Shown here: piece by piece, positions 1 to 7,010 of the stretch
Numbering within the stretch: the stretch's first letter is position 1
Layout of the letters: each line of letters opens with the position of its first letter
NCBI GenBank assembly: GCA_036513415.1
Contig: DATBZA010000013.1
Location: 1-40,652 of the forward strand
DNA length: 40,652 nt
DNA from: 40CM-4-68-19 sp036513415
Lineage (GTDB): Bacteria > Myxococcota > Myxococcia > Myxococcales > 40CM-4-68-19
Direction of reading: 5' to 3'
The notes under the pieces: generated by a model
Databases searched by the model: none
The model's input: only the letters and a program-made list of their open reading frames with translations
What the model was told of the DNA's origin: nothing
Translations under genes and position numbers: made by a program

Positions 1-476
1 ACCGCGGACCACGATCGCCCGTCGTAATGTAGCAGCGTGCCCTCTTCGCCGGCCGCCCAGACGTCGGCGGCGCCACTACCCCAGAGCGCATTCAGGCGCG
101 CCTGCGTCGGGGAGGCGACTGCGGTCCAGGCGTGGCCCTCCCAATGCATCAGCGCGCCATGCGTCCCGGCGGCCCAAACGTCGTCCGCGGTCGCGGCCCA
201 GACGCCGCGCAGATGTTCGCCGCTCGGGAGCGGGTTTTCCCACCGCCAAGTGCCCTGGATGCTCGGGATGCCATCGTTCCGAGGCGCGCCTCCGTCGGTC
301 GCCGGCGCCGGACCGCCATCGAGGCTTGGCGCGCCCGGTGAGCCGGCGTCGGGAGCGTCCCAAGCGCCGGCGTCGCCATCAGTAGCGGGCGCGGGAGGCG
401 TGCGCGACTGCTGCGCCGGGACGGCTGATCCGCGGGCGCAAGCCGCGAGCACGAACAGAAGCACGAACTCTCGCAT
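1..476 (-). CDS. Lipoprotein with WAxG-type beta-propeller repeats, 3' part cut by window edge
   Basis: The reading frame opens with ATG at 474-476 and runs off the left edge after about 158 codons without a stop, so the gene is partial. Residues 1-13 look like a lipoprotein signal ending in LAAC, with Cys13 as the lipidated residue. Residues ~30-65 form a low-complexity linker rich in Asp, Ala, Gly and Pro (DAPDAG and similar), common in Myxococcota surface lipoproteins. From ~residue 85 the protein repeats a short unit around VWAAT..DVWAAG and LWGSGAADVWAAG, each followed by a H/Y-x-[DE]G strand. This is typical of surface proteins annotated as WD40/YVTN-like or 'type IV fibre-like' propellers. 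It is probably an outer-membrane-anchored propeller; the ligand is unknown. Confidence 0.8.
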   Translation of the reverse strand, partial: MREFVLLFVLAACARGSAVPAQQSRTPPAPATDGDAGAWDAPDAGSPGAPSLDGGPAPATDGGAPRNDGIPSIQGTWRWENPLPSGEHLRGVWAATADDVWAAGTHGALMHWEGHAWTAVASPTQARLNALWGSGAADVWAAGEEGTLLHYDGRSWSA

Positions 477-571
477 GGGTGCGAGGTGCCCATCTGGCGG
501 CGCGGATGGAACTCTTCACTCCACTGCCTGTTCGATCGGCGACGGGCATCGCTGGTGGTAAAAGGCGCCGC

Positions 572-817
572 ATGACTCTGGTGAATGCGATCAAGCACGA
601 AAGCGTGATGGTTCTCGAGCTCAGCAACCCGCCCGCGAATACGTACAGCTACGAGATGATGCGGGAGCTCGATGCGCACATCCTGAGTGCGCGCATGGAC
701 GAGTCGGTGCACGTCCTCTTGCTGAGCGGCGCCGGAGAGAAGTTCTTCTGCGCGGGCGCGGACATCGCGATGCTCGAGAAGGCCAACCCCTACTTCAAGT
801 ACAATGATGCGCTGTGA
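572..817 (+). pseudogene. Truncated 5' copy of an enoyl-CoA hydratase gene
   Basis: The 81 codons from ATG 572 encode a near duplicate of the N-terminal ~88 residues of the hydratase at 1848-2666. Shared blocks include NPPANTYSYEMMRELDAHIL, ARMDESV, FFCAGADI and YFKYN. Similarity stops abruptly after 'tacaa' at 804, and a TGA follows four codons later. The copy therefore keeps the first oxyanion-hole segment but lacks both catalytic glutamates and all of the C-terminal half, so it cannot be an active crotonase. Homology begins roughly 20 bp before the start codon, which points to DNA duplication followed by loss of the 3' part. Many synonymous differences show that the duplication is not recent. 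A short expressed peptide cannot be excluded. Confidence 0.75.
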
Positions 818-900
818 CGATTGTCGCCCGCATGCGGGGAGCGGCGTGAGCTTCCTCCCGGATTCGACGGTGTGCGAATGAGGGGAGTTACGGAAACGAG

Positions 901-1743
901 ATGATCTGGATTGCTGCCTTGCTCGCAGTGGGCGGTTCATCCAGTCCGACCCCGCCCGGGCCCTCCGCGCCTGTGCTTCAGCTTGTCGAGCAGCCGGGCC
1001 TGCTGCTAGGCGACGACAGGAAGCTGCTGTTCGCGCTGTACGATGATGGCACTGTCATCCACACCGCTCCTCGTAGCACCTGGACGAGAGGCGCCAATGG
1101 CTTCCCTGTCGCGAGATACCTGCTCACGAAGCTGTCGCCCGTCGTCAAGGAACAACTCCTCGCCAGGTTGCGTGCGGAGGAGCTTCACACACTCAAGAAG
1201 CGCGCCTACGAGGGCTGCCGCGATGGCGTCACGCGATCCGGGGGCGTGACCACGATCCACGGGTGCGCGACTGACCAGCCGCTCTATACGTTTGTCGCGC
1301 GCAATACAGGCTCCACGGCGCGGGTGAGCTTGTATTCCGGGTTGTCGCCCGGTTCGCATTCCAACCGCGGCGCCGCGCCGCGTGTGCTGGTCAGGTTGTG
1401 GGATACGCTGTCTGACTTCTCGGCCGCAGGAGAGGCATGGGAACCGAGCAGCATGCTCGTGACGTTCCGCAACTACACGCATGACATTCCGCAGGAGCGG
1501 CGCGCCACGGTTGGTTGTCCGTGGCCTGGTGAACTCGCGGACTTCCCGTCGGTTCAACAGCTGCAGACGCCGCGAGTCCTCCGGGTACTCCCGGCGAGCC
1601 GCCGTCGCGCCGTGCACGACTGGATCTTGCGCTGTTCGTCACTGGCCCGGGTACAAGACCGGTTCGTCCTCGTACGCGCGTACGATCTGTTCCCGGCCGA
1701 GCCTCCCGAGGATGTGCCACTGAAGGAGCCTGGGGAAGAATGA
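901..1743 (+). CDS. Exported protein of unknown function
   Basis: This 280-residue protein begins with a short hydrophobic stretch (IWIAALLAVGG) followed by a Ser/Pro-rich linker, which suggests export to the periplasm or surface. I do not recognise the family. The body is globular, with a GLLLGDDRKLLFALYDDGTVI segment near residue 32 and Cys residues near 108 and 122 and again near 210 and 250 that could pair after export. The start at 901 sits 5-15 bases after a purine-rich stretch (ggggagttacggaaacgag). The gene lies between the truncated and the intact copies of the enoyl-CoA hydratase, so it may have arrived with the duplication event. There is no functional clue from its neighbours. Confidence 0.65.
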   Translation: MIWIAALLAVGGSSSPTPPGPSAPVLQLVEQPGLLLGDDRKLLFALYDDGTVIHTAPRSTWTRGANGFPVARYLLTKLSPVVKEQLLARLRAEELHTLKKRAYEGCRDGVTRSGGVTTIHGCATDQPLYTFVARNTGSTARVSLYSGLSPGSHSNRGAAPRVLVRLWDTLSDFSAAGEAWEPSSMLVTFRNYTHDIPQERRATVGCPWPGELADFPSVQQLQTPRVLRVLPASRRRAVHDWILRCSSLARVQDRFVLVRAYDLFPAEPPEDVPLKEPGEE

Positions 1744-1830
1744 AGCACCTCGCGCTTCGAGCATGTGTGTCTGCGAGCAGCCTACGCGGGTGCACCGGAC
1801 CGCGCCTCGTCCCGTCGGTCTGTAACTGAT

Positions 1831-2110
1831 GGTACAACGCGCCGTCTATGACGACGCCTCTGGTGAACACTACGAAGCAAGACGGCGTGATGGTCCTCGA
1901 GCTGAGGAACCCGCCCGCCAACACGTACAGCTACGAGATGATGCGCGAACTGGATGCGCACATCCTCGACGCGCGCATGGACGAGTCCGTCAACGTCCTC
2001 ATGCTCACCGGCGCGCCACCCCCGCGCGACTCGAAGCGGCCCACCGAATTCTTCTGCGCCGGGGCCGACATCGAGATGCTCCAGAAGAGCGCGCCGTACT
2101 TCAAGTACAA
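1831..2110 (+). repeat. Duplicated segment shared with about 553-804
   Basis: This is the region of the intact hydratase gene (including ~17 bp before the start) whose counterpart is found at about 553-804. The two align colinearly except for a ~30-bp insertion in this copy around 2014-2047. The copies differ at many wobble positions. The direct-repeat units flank the unknown gene at 901-1743. Confidence 0.7.
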
Positions 2111-2666
2111 CTTCTGCCTCCATGCGAACGAGACGCTCTGCCGACTGGAGCAGACTCCCAAGCTGGTGATCGCGGCGATCAACGGCCATTGCGTGGGCGG
2201 CGGGCTGGAGATCGCCCTCGCCTGCGATCTGCGGATCGCGCGCGCGAACGCCGGAAAAATGGGCCTGCCCGAGGTATCGCTCGGCGTGCTCCCCGGGACC
2301 GGCGGCACACAACGGCTGGGACGCGCGGTCGGGCGGGCGAAAGCGATCGAGCTGATGGCGGAAGGCATTACGTTCGGGGTGGACGAGGCGAAAGCCCTGG
2401 GCCTGATCAACGCCGTCCTGGACGTGCCCGCGGCGGAGTTCCGCGCCGGTGCGCTGGAATATGCGCGGAAGTTCGTGCCGCCGGCGAAGGCCTCTCGCGC
2501 GGTCGGATTCATCAAGCGGGCCGTGACGACAGGGCTGGAGGTCGGCCTCGAGCAGGGTCTTGCGCTGGAGCGCGAGCTCCAGCAGCGGCTGTTCGAGGGA
2601 CAGGACGCGAAGGAAGGGTTGTCGGCGTACAACGCCCGGCGCCCGCCGCAGTTCAGCGGGAAGTGA
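1848..2666 (+). CDS. Enoyl-CoA hydratase/isomerase family protein
   Basis: The 272-residue length is normal for a single-domain crotonase. The oxyanion-hole segment FFCAGADIEML lies at residues 68-78 and the second one at CVGGGLEIALACD (115-127). Glu121 and Glu142 (in GLPEVSLGVLPG) occupy the positions of the two catalytic acids of enoyl-CoA hydratase, so hydration or isomerisation of an unsaturated acyl-CoA is expected. A ~10-residue insertion rich in Pro and Arg (APPPRDSKRP) precedes the first oxyanion segment and is absent from the truncated copy upstream. The gene sits near the benzoyl-CoA box cluster but is separated from it and faces boxR. A role in downstream beta-oxidation-like steps is plausible but is only an inference from position. 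Confidence 0.88.
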   Translation: MTTPLVNTTKQDGVMVLELRNPPANTYSYEMMRELDAHILDARMDESVNVLMLTGAPPPRDSKRPTEFFCAGADIEMLQKSAPYFKYNFCLHANETLCRLEQTPKLVIAAINGHCVGGGLEIALACDLRIARANAGKMGLPEVSLGVLPGTGGTQRLGRAVGRAKAIELMAEGITFGVDEAKALGLINAVLDVPAAEFRAGALEYARKFVPPAKASRAVGFIKRAVTTGLEVGLEQGLALERELQQRLFEGQDAKEGLSAYNARRPPQFSGK

Positions 2667-2701
2667 CCGATTCGTCGCGGGACGACCCCGAGTCTTCGCG
2701 G

Positions 2702-2721
2702 AACTCGTTCCGGAACGAGTT
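2702..2721. repeat. Perfect 20-bp palindrome
   Basis: AACTCGTTCCGGAACGAGTT is identical to its reverse complement over 20 bases. It lies 36 bp after the hydratase stop codon. As RNA it would form an 8-bp stem with a 4-base loop, but no T-run follows on either strand. An operator for a dimeric protein is therefore as likely as a terminator. Confidence 0.6.
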
Positions 2722-2937
2722 GAAATCTGGACAGAGCGTCCTGGGTGCTCGATGGCCCCAGCCGAGTGAGCCGATTCGCCACGCATTTTGCGTCTCCCGC
2801 GCTCCTGGCGGTCGCGAGATATTGATTTGGGCAGACCTGGATCGATGATCGCCCGTACCGCGAGCCACGGATGCCTTGCCATCGCCGCGTCACGCCGAGG
2901 GTGCATCCCCGGCGCGGCTGCGCACATCCAACGTGCC

Positions 2938-3099
2938 GTGGACTCCGAGGTCGCTTACTTCCTGATCATCGTCCTTGGGCTGCCGCTTCTGTTCCTCCTC
3001 CTGACCGGGCCCGGCATGTGGAGCGAGACGTGGGGTTGGCGCTTCATAGAGCGACTCGAGCGGTCCTGGAACAGGCTCTTCCGGCGCAAGCGGCCCTGA
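2938..3099 (+). CDS. Small single-pass membrane protein, possible
   Basis: A 53-residue frame can start at GTG 2938, and longer in-frame starts exist upstream (ATG 2845). It encodes a hydrophobic helix (YFLIIVLGLPLLFLLLTGPG) followed by an amphipathic tail with clustered Arg/Lys and Trp (FIERLERSWNRLFRRKRP). This is the look of a small inner-membrane protein with its tail in the cytoplasm. No family is recognised and no clear ribosome binding site decides the start. It is convergent with boxR, ending 9 bp from the boxR stop. It could be spurious, but the helix-plus-basic-tail design is not typical of random frames. Confidence 0.35.
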   Translation: MDSEVAYFLIIVLGLPLLFLLLTGPGMWSETWGWRFIERLERSWNRLFRRKRP

Positions 3100-3108
3100 C
3101 CCGCCGTT

Positions 3109-3855
3109 TCACGCGACCTTGCGCGCGATCTCCTCGACCGCGCCGTCGATCTCCAGCCGCGAAGTATCCACCGCGATCTCCGCCTGGGAGTACAGCGGCT
3201 CGCGCGATTTGAGCAGCGCACGCAGCTCTTCCTGGGCGTGGGGGCTCGCGGCTCCAGGCCGCACGTCGCCCTGCTTCAGCACGCGCTGCCAATGGTCCTC
3301 GGGGGTCGCCTGCAGCCACACGGTCCGGCAGCGCTTCTGCAGCAGCTTGAACGACCCCGGATCCGTGACGATGCCGCCGCCCGTCGCAATGACCGCGGCG
3401 TCGGTCTCGGCGAGAAACCGCGTTAGCACCTCGCGCGCGAGCCTGCGGTAGTACGCCTCTCCGTGGAGTTGGAAGATGGCTGCGAGCGGGAGGCCCGCGT
3501 CCTTCTCGACCAGCGCGTCGAGCTCGACGAAGGAGACGCCGAGCCGGCTGGCGAGCGCCTGCCCGATGGTGCTCTTGCCCGCGCCACGCAGGCCCACCAG
3601 CGCCACCACCCGCCGGTCGGTCCGCTCGTGCTGGGCCGCGAAGAGCAGCTCGCCTGCGGAAGAGCCCAGGGCCCGCGCCACGTCCTGCAGCCGCGCGACG
3701 GAGATGTTTCCCTGCCCGCCCTCGAGATCAGCCAGGAAGCGTTGCGAGACCCCACTCTTCTGCGCCAGCTCGCGGCGGCTGAATTCGCGCTCCTCGCGGA
3801 GGCGACGCACCGCGGCGCCGACCGAGGACAGCAAGACCTGGTGTTCCCGTCTCAT
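3109..3855 (-). CDS. boxR: BoxR/BzdR-type regulator: XRE HTH domain fused to shikimate-kinase-like domain
   Basis: Residues ~14-70 form an XRE-family helix-turn-helix (LAQKSGVSQRFLADLEGG). Residues ~82-248 form a shikimate-kinase-like domain with an intact P-loop GLRGAGKS (88-95), Asp113 and an ATGGGIV segment (157-163). This two-part design is that of BzdR and BoxR of Azoarcus, repressors of benzoate catabolism that sense benzoyl-CoA through the kinase-like domain. Divergence from boxC, with palindromes in between, supports the same job here: repress boxCB and itself until benzoyl-CoA accumulates. The start at 3855 lies only 5 bp from a palindrome carrying a TATAGT -10 match, so its mRNA may be nearly leaderless. 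A true shikimate kinase (AroK) is unlikely given the HTH fusion and the neighbours. Confidence 0.9.
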   Translation of the reverse strand: MRREHQVLLSSVGAAVRRLREEREFSRRELAQKSGVSQRFLADLEGGQGNISVARLQDVARALGSSAGELLFAAQHERTDRRVVALVGLRGAGKSTIGQALASRLGVSFVELDALVEKDAGLPLAAIFQLHGEAYYRRLAREVLTRFLAETDAAVIATGGGIVTDPGSFKLLQKRCRTVWLQATPEDHWQRVLKQGDVRPGAASPHAQEELRALLKSREPLYSQAEIAVDTSRLEIDGAVEEIARKVA

Positions 3856-3860
3856 CAGGT

Positions 3861-3874
3861 TGCACTATAGTGCA
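3861..3874. promoter_or_regulatory. Putative BoxR operator 1 (14-bp palindrome)
   Basis: TGCACTATAGTGCA is a perfect palindrome, 6 bp before the boxR start codon. BzdR/BoxR operators in Azoarcus are built from TGCA repeats, so this fits a BoxR site. Read on the minus strand it contains the TATAGT -10 element proposed for boxR, so bound BoxR would block its own promoter. It shares the core GCA-x-TATAGTGC with the second site. Confidence 0.7.
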
Positions 3875-3893
3875 CTCACACTGGCTCATGCAA
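3865..3893 (-). promoter_or_regulatory. Predicted boxR promoter
   Basis: On the minus strand, TTGCAT (3893-3888) and TATAGT (3870-3865) are separated by 17 bp, a good sigma-70 arrangement. Initiation would fall at or just before the boxR ATG, giving a leaderless or very short-leader mRNA. Both hexamers lie inside the two palindromes, consistent with autorepression. Confidence 0.5.
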
Positions 3894-3910
3894 GCAATAT
3901 AGTGCTTGCA
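3889..3910. promoter_or_regulatory. Putative BoxR operator 2 (8-bp arms, 6-bp spacer)
   Basis: TGCAAGCA and TGCTTGCA are exact inverted arms around ATATAG. The inner part repeats the operator 1 core with one change. It contains TATAGT at 3898-3903 on the plus strand, a candidate -10 for boxC (ATG 3943), although no convincing -35 is visible at the usual distance. Binding here would control boxC directly and also cover the -35 of boxR. Confidence 0.65.
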
Positions 3911-3942
3911 TCCGGCCGCGCGTCGCGCTACTTTGCCGGGCG

Positions 3943-5547
3943 ATGGACACGCCCGCCTCCGCGCAGAAGCCGCAGTTCGACACCCACCCTTCGAAGTACC
4001 GCCACTGGATCCTCGCGGTCGACGGCGAGGTCGCCAAGCTGAGCATGAAGGTCCAGCCGTTCGGGGGCGCGAACAGCGAGCTCGAGCTGAAGAGCAATAG
4101 CTACGACCTGAGCGTCGACATCGAGCTGGCCGACGCGATCCAGCGCTTGCGCTTCGAGCACCCCGGCGTGAAGTGCTGCGTGATCACCAGCGCGCACGAC
4201 AAGATCTTCTGCGCCGGCGCCAACATCTACATGCTGGCGGCGAGCACGCACCCCTTCAAGGTCAACTTCTGCAAGTACACGAACGAGACGCGCCTCGCGA
4301 TCGAGGACGCTTCGCAGAACAGCGGCATCCGCTTCCTCGCCGCCTGCAACGGCGCCACCGCGGGCGGCGGGTACGAGCTGGCGCTGGCCTGCGACGAGAT
4401 CGTGCTGATCGACGACGGGTCCTCGACCGTGGCGCTGCCCGAGGTCCCGCTGCTCGGAGTGCTCCCCGGGACCGGAGGCCTGACCCGCGTGGTGGACAAG
4501 CGGAAGGTGCGCCGCGACCTGGCCGACGCGTTCTCCACGCTCGCTGAAGGGGTGAAGGGCAAGCGCGCCGTCGAGTGGGGCCTGGTGGACGCCGTGGTCC
4601 CGCGAAGCAAGTTCGCAGACATCATCGCCCAGCGCGCGCGGGACCTCGCGGCCAAGGCGCCCGGCGTGGCGCGGGGCGCCGGCGTCAAGCTGGACCCCAT
4701 CGGGGAGTACAAGCACGTCTCGCTCACCGTGGACGAAAAGGCGCGGCGCGCGGAGCTGACGGTGCGTGGGCCCACCGAGGCAAACCGCGTCGAGGACGCC
4801 TCGTTCTGGCCGCTGCGGATGGCGCGCGAGCTCGATCACGCCCTCCTCCGCCTCCGCTTCGAGCACGAGAACGTCGGGCTGGTGATCGTCCGGACCGAGG
4901 GCGACCGCAAGACCGCGCGCGAGATGGGCGAGCTGCTCATGGCCGGCGACGGGTTCACGCGCGAAGTGCGCCTCAACCTGGCGCGCACGCTGCGGCGCCT
5001 GGACGTGACCGCGCGCAGCCTCTTCGCGGTCGTCGATCAGAAGTCCTGCTTCAGCGGGCCGCTCTTCGAGCTGCTCGTCGCCTGCGACCGCAGCTACGTG
5101 CTGGACGCCGAGGACGTGGAGGTCTGGCCGGGCTCGTTGTCGGCGGGCGCCCTGCCCGGCTGGAACGGCCTCTCGCGGCTAGAGACGCGATTCCTCGGGG
5201 ACCCGCAGAGGGTCCAGAAGATCCTCGCCAGCGCGAAGGAGGGCCCGATCGATGGCGCCGCGGCGAACAAGCTGGGACTGGCCACCGTCTTCGCCGACGA
5301 CATCGACTTCGAGGAGGAGCTGCGCGTAGCCATGGAAGAGCGGGCCTCCATCAGCCCCGACGCGCTCACCGGCATGGAGCAGAATTTCCGCTTCGCCGGA
5401 CCGGAGACGCTGGCGACCAAGATCTTCGGCCGGCTCTCGGCCTGGCAGAACTGGATCTTCATCCGCCCCAACGCAACGGGCGAGCGCGGCGCGCTCACCA
5501 TGTACGGAAAGCCCGAGCGCCCCCAGTTCGATTACCGGAGGACCTAA
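3943..5547 (+). CDS. boxC: BoxC, 2,3-epoxybenzoyl-CoA dihydrolase (benzoyl-CoA-dihydrodiol lyase)
   Basis: This 534-residue protein is a double-length crotonase, as expected for BoxC. In the aerobic CoA-dependent benzoate pathway BoxC opens the ring of 2,3-epoxybenzoyl-CoA, giving 3,4-dehydroadipyl-CoA semialdehyde and formate. The N-terminal half keeps the crotonase signatures: KIFCAGANIYML (88-98), GGGYELALACD with Glu145, and LPEVPLLGVLPGTGG with Glu167. The second half (~260-534) is a degenerate crotonase fold. ATG 3943 lies 32 bp after operator 2. The stop is followed immediately by the GTG of boxB, so the two are surely co-transcribed. Identification rests on length, motifs and the boxR/boxB context, which agree. 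Confidence 0.95.
   Translation: MDTPASAQKPQFDTHPSKYRHWILAVDGEVAKLSMKVQPFGGANSELELKSNSYDLSVDIELADAIQRLRFEHPGVKCCVITSAHDKIFCAGANIYMLAASTHPFKVNFCKYTNETRLAIEDASQNSGIRFLAACNGATAGGGYELALACDEIVLIDDGSSTVALPEVPLLGVLPGTGGLTRVVDKRKVRRDLADAFSTLAEGVKGKRAVEWGLVDAVVPRSKFADIIAQRARDLAAKAPGVARGAGVKLDPIGEYKHVSLTVDEKARRAELTVRGPTEANRVEDASFWPLRMARELDHALLRLRFEHENVGLVIVRTEGDRKTAREMGELLMAGDGFTREVRLNLARTLRRLDVTARSLFAVVDQKSCFSGPLFELLVACDRSYVLDAEDVEVWPGSLSAGALPGWNGLSRLETRFLGDPQRVQKILASAKEGPIDGAAANKLGLATVFADDIDFEEELRVAMEERASISPDALTGMEQNFRFAGPETLATKIFGRLSAWQNWIFIRPNATGERGALTMYGKPERPQFDYRRT
5537..5541 (+). promoter_or_regulatory. boxB ribosome binding site
   Basis: GGAGG, 6 bp before the GTG at 5548 and inside the last codons of boxC. 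It decides the GTG start and suggests translational coupling of boxC and boxB. Confidence 0.75.
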
Positions 5548-6957
5548 GTGGCACAGTCACTCGAGAGCATCCCCAACAACGTCGACCTGAGCTCCGACCG
5601 GCGCCTGCAGCGCGCGCTCGAGCAGTGGCAGCCGAACTTCCTCTCCTGGTGGAAGGAGGTCGGGCCCGAGGGATTCCAGGCGCACCAGATCTACCTGCGC
5701 ACCGCCATCAGCGTGGAAACGGACGGCTGGGCCCACTTCGACTACGTGCGAATGCCCGAGTACCGCTGGGGGATCTTCCTCGAGCCCAAGTCCGATCGGA
5801 AGATCGGCTTCGGCGACAACCTCGGCCAGCCCGTCTGGGAAGAGGTGCCGGGCGAGCACCGCAACGCGCTCCGGCGGATCATCGTCACCCAGGCGGACAC
5901 CGAGCCCGCCTCCGTCGAGCAGCAGCGCCTGCTGGGCAAGACCTGTCCCTCGATGTACGACCTGCGCAACATCTTCCAGGTGAACGTCGAGGAGGGGCGG
6001 CATCTCTGGGCGATGGTCTACCTGCTCCACCGGTACTTCGGGCGCGACGGCCGCGAGGAGGCCGACGAGCTGCTCGCCCGCCGGTCCGGGACGGGGGACA
6101 AGCCGCGGATCCTGAACACCTTCAACGAGCCCATCGACGACTGGCTCTCGTTCTTCATGTTCGCGATGTTCACCGACCGCGACGGCAAGTTCCAGCTCGC
6201 CGCGCTGGCGCAGAGCGGATTCGATCCACTGGCGCGGACGACGCGCTTCATGCTCACCGAGGAGGCGCACCACCTCTTCGTGGGAGAGTCGGGAGTGGAC
6301 CGGGTGGTGCAGCGCTGCGGCGAGCTGATGGCGGCGGGGAAGGATCCGCGCAAGGAGCACGCGGTCCCGTTGGACGTCATCCAGAGGTACATCAATTTCT
6401 GGTTCTCGCTCTCGCTCGATCTGTTCGGGGGAGAGGTCTCCTCCAACGCCGCCGACTTCTTCGCCTCGGGCCTGAAGGGGCGCTTCCGCGAAGATAGTCT
6501 CGATGAGCACACGGCGATGGGGCAGACCTACAAGCTGGAAGTCCCCGAGGGCGGAAAGCTGGTGGAGCAGGAAGTGCCGCTGCGCAACGCGATGAACGAA
6601 GCCCTGCGCGACGAATACGTGAAGGATTGCCAGCGCGCGGTGGACCGCTGGAACAAGACGCTGGTGCGGGCGGGTAACAGCGGTCTCTCGCTCTTCCTGC
6701 CCCACCGCCGTTTCCACCGCGCCGTCGGCCCCTGCGCGGGGAACTTCTTCGATCTGCAGGGACGGATGATCTCCGAGGCGGAGTTCAAGTCGCACGAGGC
6801 CGAGTGGCTGCCCACCGCCGAGGACCGCGAGTACGTGAAGTCGCTGATGCACCCGGTGGTCGACCCCGGCAAGGTGGCGTCGTGGATCGCGCCGCCGGCC
6901 AAGGGAATCAACGGAATGCCGGTGGATTACGTGTACGTGAAGCCGCCCGCTGCGTAA
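5548..6957 (+). CDS. boxB: BoxB, benzoyl-CoA 2,3-epoxidase oxygenase subunit
   Basis: The 469-residue product is a class I diiron oxygenase that epoxidises benzoyl-CoA with O2 and electrons from BoxA. Two EXXH motifs are visible: Glu149-x-x-His152 (NVEEGRHLW) and Glu239-x-x-His242 (LTEEAHHLF). With Glu119 and Asp210 they give the six-ligand pattern described for Azoarcus BoxB, shifted by one residue. The length is also as in the family. Translation starts at GTG directly after the boxC TAA, with GGAGG at the right distance. No boxA reductase or boxD dehydrogenase follows, and the next gene is a Dps protein, so the electron donor must be encoded elsewhere. Expression should follow BoxR control. 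Confidence 0.95.
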   Translation: MAQSLESIPNNVDLSSDRRLQRALEQWQPNFLSWWKEVGPEGFQAHQIYLRTAISVETDGWAHFDYVRMPEYRWGIFLEPKSDRKIGFGDNLGQPVWEEVPGEHRNALRRIIVTQADTEPASVEQQRLLGKTCPSMYDLRNIFQVNVEEGRHLWAMVYLLHRYFGRDGREEADELLARRSGTGDKPRILNTFNEPIDDWLSFFMFAMFTDRDGKFQLAALAQSGFDPLARTTRFMLTEEAHHLFVGESGVDRVVQRCGELMAAGKDPRKEHAVPLDVIQRYINFWFSLSLDLFGGEVSSNAADFFASGLKGRFREDSLDEHTAMGQTYKLEVPEGGKLVEQEVPLRNAMNEALRDEYVKDCQRAVDRWNKTLVRAGNSGLSLFLPHRRFHRAVGPCAGNFFDLQGRMISEAEFKSHEAEWLPTAEDREYVKSLMHPVVDPGKVASWIAPPAKGINGMPVDYVYVKPPAA

Positions 6958-6973
6958 CGGCGGGCCGGCAAAT

Positions 6974-6993
6974 CGAGAATCGTTCTCGTTTTT
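6974..6993 (+). terminator. Hairpin with T-tract after boxB
   Basis: CGAGAA-TCG-TTCTCG forms a 6-bp stem with a 3-base loop and is followed directly by TTTTT (6989-6993). This is the layout of an intrinsic terminator for the boxCB transcript, though the stem is short and only half G/C. The same inverted repeat lies 23 bp before the dps start, so it could also be an operator (Fur- or peroxide-type) for dps. Confidence 0.5.
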
Positions 6994-7010
6994 AGGACAT
7001 CCGAGCTGGC

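Noticed and set aside
3109..3855. Housekeeping shikimate kinase (aroK)
   Set aside because: The N-terminal XRE helix-turn-helix and divergence from boxC fit BoxR/BzdR, and no other shikimate-pathway gene is near.
5557..6852. Long open frame antisense to boxB (and similar ones antisense to boxC, mgtE, thyX and the metallophosphoesterase)
   Set aside because: These are low-complexity Arg/Ala/Gly frames created by high GC in the wobble position of the real genes; no family signature or start signal.
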